From the NCBI GenBank assembly GCA_900755085.1, contig CAAEFF010000028.1, forward strand, positions 1 through 15,494: a stretch of DNA of 15,494 nt, written 5' to 3'. The notes beneath the pieces were generated by a model. It saw only the letters and a list, made by a program, of their open reading frames with translations. It ran no database searches and had not been told where the DNA came from. Each line of letters opens with the position of its first letter. Position 1 is the stretch's first letter. Below, in pieces: positions 13,827 through 15,494 of this stretch. Source of the DNA: an uncultured Streptococcus sp. (GTDB lineage Bacteria > Bacillota > Bacilli > Lactobacillales > Streptococcaceae). A program made the position numbers and the translations under genes.

Positions 13827-13855
13827 GTGACAGAGCCGGTAAAATTTGGTACAAT
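13827..13855 (+). promoter_or_regulatory. Promoter of tgt
   Basis: GTGACA (13827-13832) and TACAAT (13850-13855) are separated by 17 bases, and TGG (13847-13849) extends the -10 box. Transcription would start near 13862, giving a leader of about 68 bases. The -35 box lies only eight bases from the divergent promoter of the DUF975 gene. Confidence 0.7.
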
Positions 13856-13861
13856 CGTACA

Positions 13862-13929
13862 GGTGCTCACAGGAAAACTGTGACAGGAATAAGAAGGCTG
13901 GGACTGTTTTTCCCAGTACGGAGGTAACC
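13862..13929 (+). promoter_or_regulatory. tgt leader with two hairpins
   Basis: Hairpin 1: TCACAG (13867-13872), loop GAAAA, DNA-perfect partner CTGTGA (13878-13883). Hairpin 2: CTGGGA (13898-13903), loop CTGTTTT, partner TCCCAG (13911-13916), ending four bases before the GGAGG ribosome binding site (13920-13924). Regulation of tgt translation is possible. It does not match the preQ1 riboswitch classes I remember. Confidence 0.4.
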
Positions 13930-15072
13930 ATGACAGATTCACCGATTCAATATCGATTAATCAAAAAAGAAAAGCATACAGGTGCTCGTCTGGGAGAAAT
14001 TATCACCCCTCACGGGACCTTCCCAACCCCAATGTTTATGCCTGTAGGGACTCAGGCAACCGTTAAGACCCAATCGCCAGAAGAACTCAAGGAAATGGGT
14101 TCCGGAATTATCTTGGCCAACACCTACCATCTCTGGCTTCGTCCCGGGGACGACTTGGTCGCAAAAGCAGGAGGACTGCACCAGTTCATGAACTGGGATC
14201 AGCCGATTTTGACAGATAGTGGAGGCTTCCAAGTCTATTCATTAGCGGATACCCGCAACATCACCGAAGAAGGGGTAACCTTTAAAAACCACCTCAACGG
14301 CTCGAAGATGTTCCTCTCTCCAGAAAAGGCCATCTCCATCCAAAACAATCTAGGGAGCGACATCATGATGTCCTTTGATGAATGCCCTCAGTTCTATCAG
14401 CCCTATGATTATGTGAAAAAATCAATCGAACGGACCAGTCGTTGGGCAGAACGTGGCCTGAAGGCTCACCGTCGTCCTCATGATCAAGGTCTTTTCGGGA
14501 TTGTTCAAGGGGCTGGATTTGAAGACTTGCGCCGTCAGTCTGCCCAAGATTTGGTCAGCATGGACTTTCCAGGCTATTCTATCGGTGGCTTAGCTGTTGG
14601 GGAAAGCCATGAAGAGATGAATGCCGTGCTTGATTTCACAACTCCGCTCTTACCAGAGAACAAGCCACGCTATCTCATGGGAGTAGGAGCTCCAGACAGT
14701 TTGATTGATGGGGTTATTCGTGGAGTGGACATGTTTGACTGTGTCTTGCCGACGCGGATTGCGCGAAATGGTACCTGTATGACCAGTCAAGGACGCCTAG
14801 TAGTGAAAAATGCGCAATTTGCAGAAGACTTTACACCGCTGGATCCCGAATGTGATTGCTACACTTGTAAGAATTACACCCGAGCTTATCTTCGCCACCT
14901 CCTCAAGGCAGATGAGACCTTCGGCATTCGCTTGACTAGCTACCACAACCTCTATTTCTTGATCAACCTCATGAAACAGGTCCGTCAAGCCATCATGGAT
15001 GACAATCTCTTAGAATTCCGTGAGCATTTCGTCGAAAAATATGGCTATAACAAATCAGGACGGAATTTCTAG
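13930..15072 (+). CDS. tgt: Queuine/preQ1 tRNA-guanine transglycosylase
   Basis: Tgt exchanges guanine 34 in GUN-anticodon tRNAs for preQ1 on the pathway to queuosine. From ATG 13930 the protein has 380 residues, the usual bacterial length. GGAGG (13920-13924) lies five bases upstream. The frame is open 28 codons further, but that part is promoter and leader. Visible features: ANTYHL (63-68), ILTDSGGFQVYSL with catalytic Asp96, MMSFDECPQFY (147-156), GLFGIVQG (187-194), YSIGGLAVGE (216-225), GVDMFDCVLPTRIARNG with nucleophile Asp270, and zinc ligands Cys308, Cys310, Cys313 and His339. No other queuosine gene is in the window. Confidence 0.97.
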   Translation: MTDSPIQYRLIKKEKHTGARLGEIITPHGTFPTPMFMPVGTQATVKTQSPEELKEMGSGIILANTYHLWLRPGDDLVAKAGGLHQFMNWDQPILTDSGGFQVYSLADTRNITEEGVTFKNHLNGSKMFLSPEKAISIQNNLGSDIMMSFDECPQFYQPYDYVKKSIERTSRWAERGLKAHRRPHDQGLFGIVQGAGFEDLRRQSAQDLVSMDFPGYSIGGLAVGESHEEMNAVLDFTTPLLPENKPRYLMGVGAPDSLIDGVIRGVDMFDCVLPTRIARNGTCMTSQGRLVVKNAQFAEDFTPLDPECDCYTCKNYTRAYLRHLLKADETFGIRLTSYHNLYFLINLMKQVRQAIMDDNLLEFREHFVEKYGYNKSGRNF

Positions 15073-15127
15073 AAATAGATAAATAGGAAGAAAAAAGACT
15101 ACAGCCATCTGAGAATAATAGGAATAA

Positions 15128-15200
15128 CTGCTAGACGCAGTGGTTGATTGGTATCTTTGTTCGCTTGTTAAGCTCCAAAGATAACCTAATCAACTGTGCG
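15128..15200 (+). other. Structured intergenic region with a long imperfect stem
   Basis: TTGATT (15144-15149) and TATCTTTG (15152-15159) pair with CAAAGATA (15176-15183) and AATCAA (15188-15193), with a 16-base loop. Outer bases GCA (15137-15139) can pair with TGC (15197-15199). A short alternative hairpin, CTGC (15128-15131) with GCAG (15137-15140), would compete with the outer part. It directly precedes the strong terminator hairpin, so it may be the tail of the tgt transcript, a separate small RNA, or a dispersed repeat. Confidence 0.45.
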
Positions 15201-15255
15201 GGGGCGAGACGACGAACAAATTGGATATAAATTTGTTCTGTCTCGCTCCTTTTTT
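15201..15255 (+). terminator. Strong intrinsic terminator downstream of tgt
   Basis: GGGGCGAGAC (15201-15210) pairs with GTCTCGCTCC (15240-15249) through one G-U pair, and GAACAAATT (15214-15222) with AATTTGTTC (15230-15238). A small internal loop separates the two stems, and TTTTTT (15250-15255) follows. The GGGGCGAGACGACGAA-type sequence resembles terminators that I recall occurring repeatedly in streptococcal genomes. Confidence 0.85.
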
Positions 15256-15340
15256 CCTATATACATAGCAACTTTTTTAGCACTCTATTTCTTTCGAAAA
15301 CACTTTCATCAAAAAAACGAAAAAAATCTTCTCAAATCCC

Positions 15341-15369
15341 TTGCATTGGGCCTTTGTTTGTGTTAAACT
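15341..15369 (+). promoter_or_regulatory. Promoter of a gene beyond the right edge
   Basis: TTGCAT (15341-15346) and TAAACT (15364-15369) are separated by 17 bases, with TGT (15361-15363) extending the -10 box. The spacing and the extended -10 support a real promoter. Transcription would start near 15376, just before the first hairpin of the leader. Confidence 0.65.
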
Positions 15370-15375
15370 ACTATG

Positions 15376-15494
15376 GTGCTGTGAAAAACAGCTATTAGCT
15401 TTGATGCAAGAGGTTGCGACACGCTCGGTTGCATTGCCACGCAACGCGCGTCGGTTTTCTTGTGGAGCTAGCCTATTATCTTAAATAGACGAAA
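15376..15494 (+). promoter_or_regulatory. Structured mRNA leader, possibly of rpsJ (S10 operon), cut by the window end
   Basis: The leader begins with a hairpin, GCTGT (15378-15382), loop GAAAA, ACAGC (15388-15392). A larger stem follows: CGAC (15417-15420) with GTCG (15450-15453) and GTTGC (15428-15432) with GCAAC (15441-15445). No open reading frame or start codon with a ribosome binding site is seen before the window ends at ACGAAA. From memory, the segment GTCGGTTTTCTTGTGGAG followed by CCTATTATCTTAAATAGACG resembles the sequence upstream of rpsJ in streptococci. That is recollection and not something the window can show. Confidence 0.5.

Noticed and set aside
13846..13929. Upstream 28-codon extension of Tgt
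   Set aside because: It overlaps the -10 box and the leader hairpins. Known Tgt proteins have about 380 residues, and GGAGG precedes ATG 13930.
13862..13929. tgt leader as a preQ1-I or preQ1-II riboswitch
   Set aside because: The conserved sequence segments I remember for those classes are not visible; only two simple hairpins are seen.

Overview
The window looks like a chromosomal segment of a Streptococcus, most likely of the viridans (mitis/sanguinis/parasanguinis-like) groups. This rests on recognising TrpC, PolA, Tgt and TrpD as streptococcal-type proteins, on moderately AT-rich DNA with AGGAG Shine-Dalgarno sites and extended -10 promoters, and on a T-box controlling tryptophan synthesis. 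The species assignment is inference.

Layout. (1) Positions 1-90 are the 3' end of an IS30-type transposase. (2) Positions 125-1006 are a two-gene unit: a MarR-type repressor and a small DUF1304 membrane protein. Its promoter carries two tandem TTGAT-NN-ATCAA palindromes. (3) Positions 1088-7820 are a complete tryptophan operon: promoter, Trp-specific T-box with terminator/antiterminator, an unusual tandem 72-bp repeat in the leader, then trpE, a fused trpG-trpD, trpC, trpF, trpB and trpA. The coding regions are packed with ATGA, 14-nt and 11-nt overlaps or a 1-nt gap, so translation is probably coupled. The genes cover all steps from chorismate to L-tryptophan. (4) After two hairpins comes a lone cytoplasmic GH29 alpha-L-fucosidase (7962-9425). 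(5) Positions 9426-9643 hold a small possible transcription unit, a 23-codon ORF with its own terminator. (6) Next come polA, whose extended -10 box sits almost on its start codon, and a CoA-binding-domain protein. They end at a bidirectional terminator shared with a convergent DUF975 membrane protein gene. (7) tgt, for tRNA queuosine modification, is transcribed divergently from the DUF975 gene. It has a short leader with two hairpins and is followed by a long structured intergenic region with a strong terminator. (8) The last ~150 bases hold a promoter and a structured leader of a gene beyond the window. From memory it resembles streptococcal rpsJ (S10 operon) leaders, but this cannot be proven here.

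Most of the window is conserved core metabolism. The features most worth a second look are the in-frame trpG-trpD fusion that keeps a complete internal ribosome binding site and ATG, the 72-bp (24-codon) repeat between the T-box terminator and trpE, the 23-residue peptide unit upstream of polA, the apparently leaderless polA message, and the structured leaders at tgt and at the right edge. I see no CRISPR array, tRNA, rRNA or complete mobile element.
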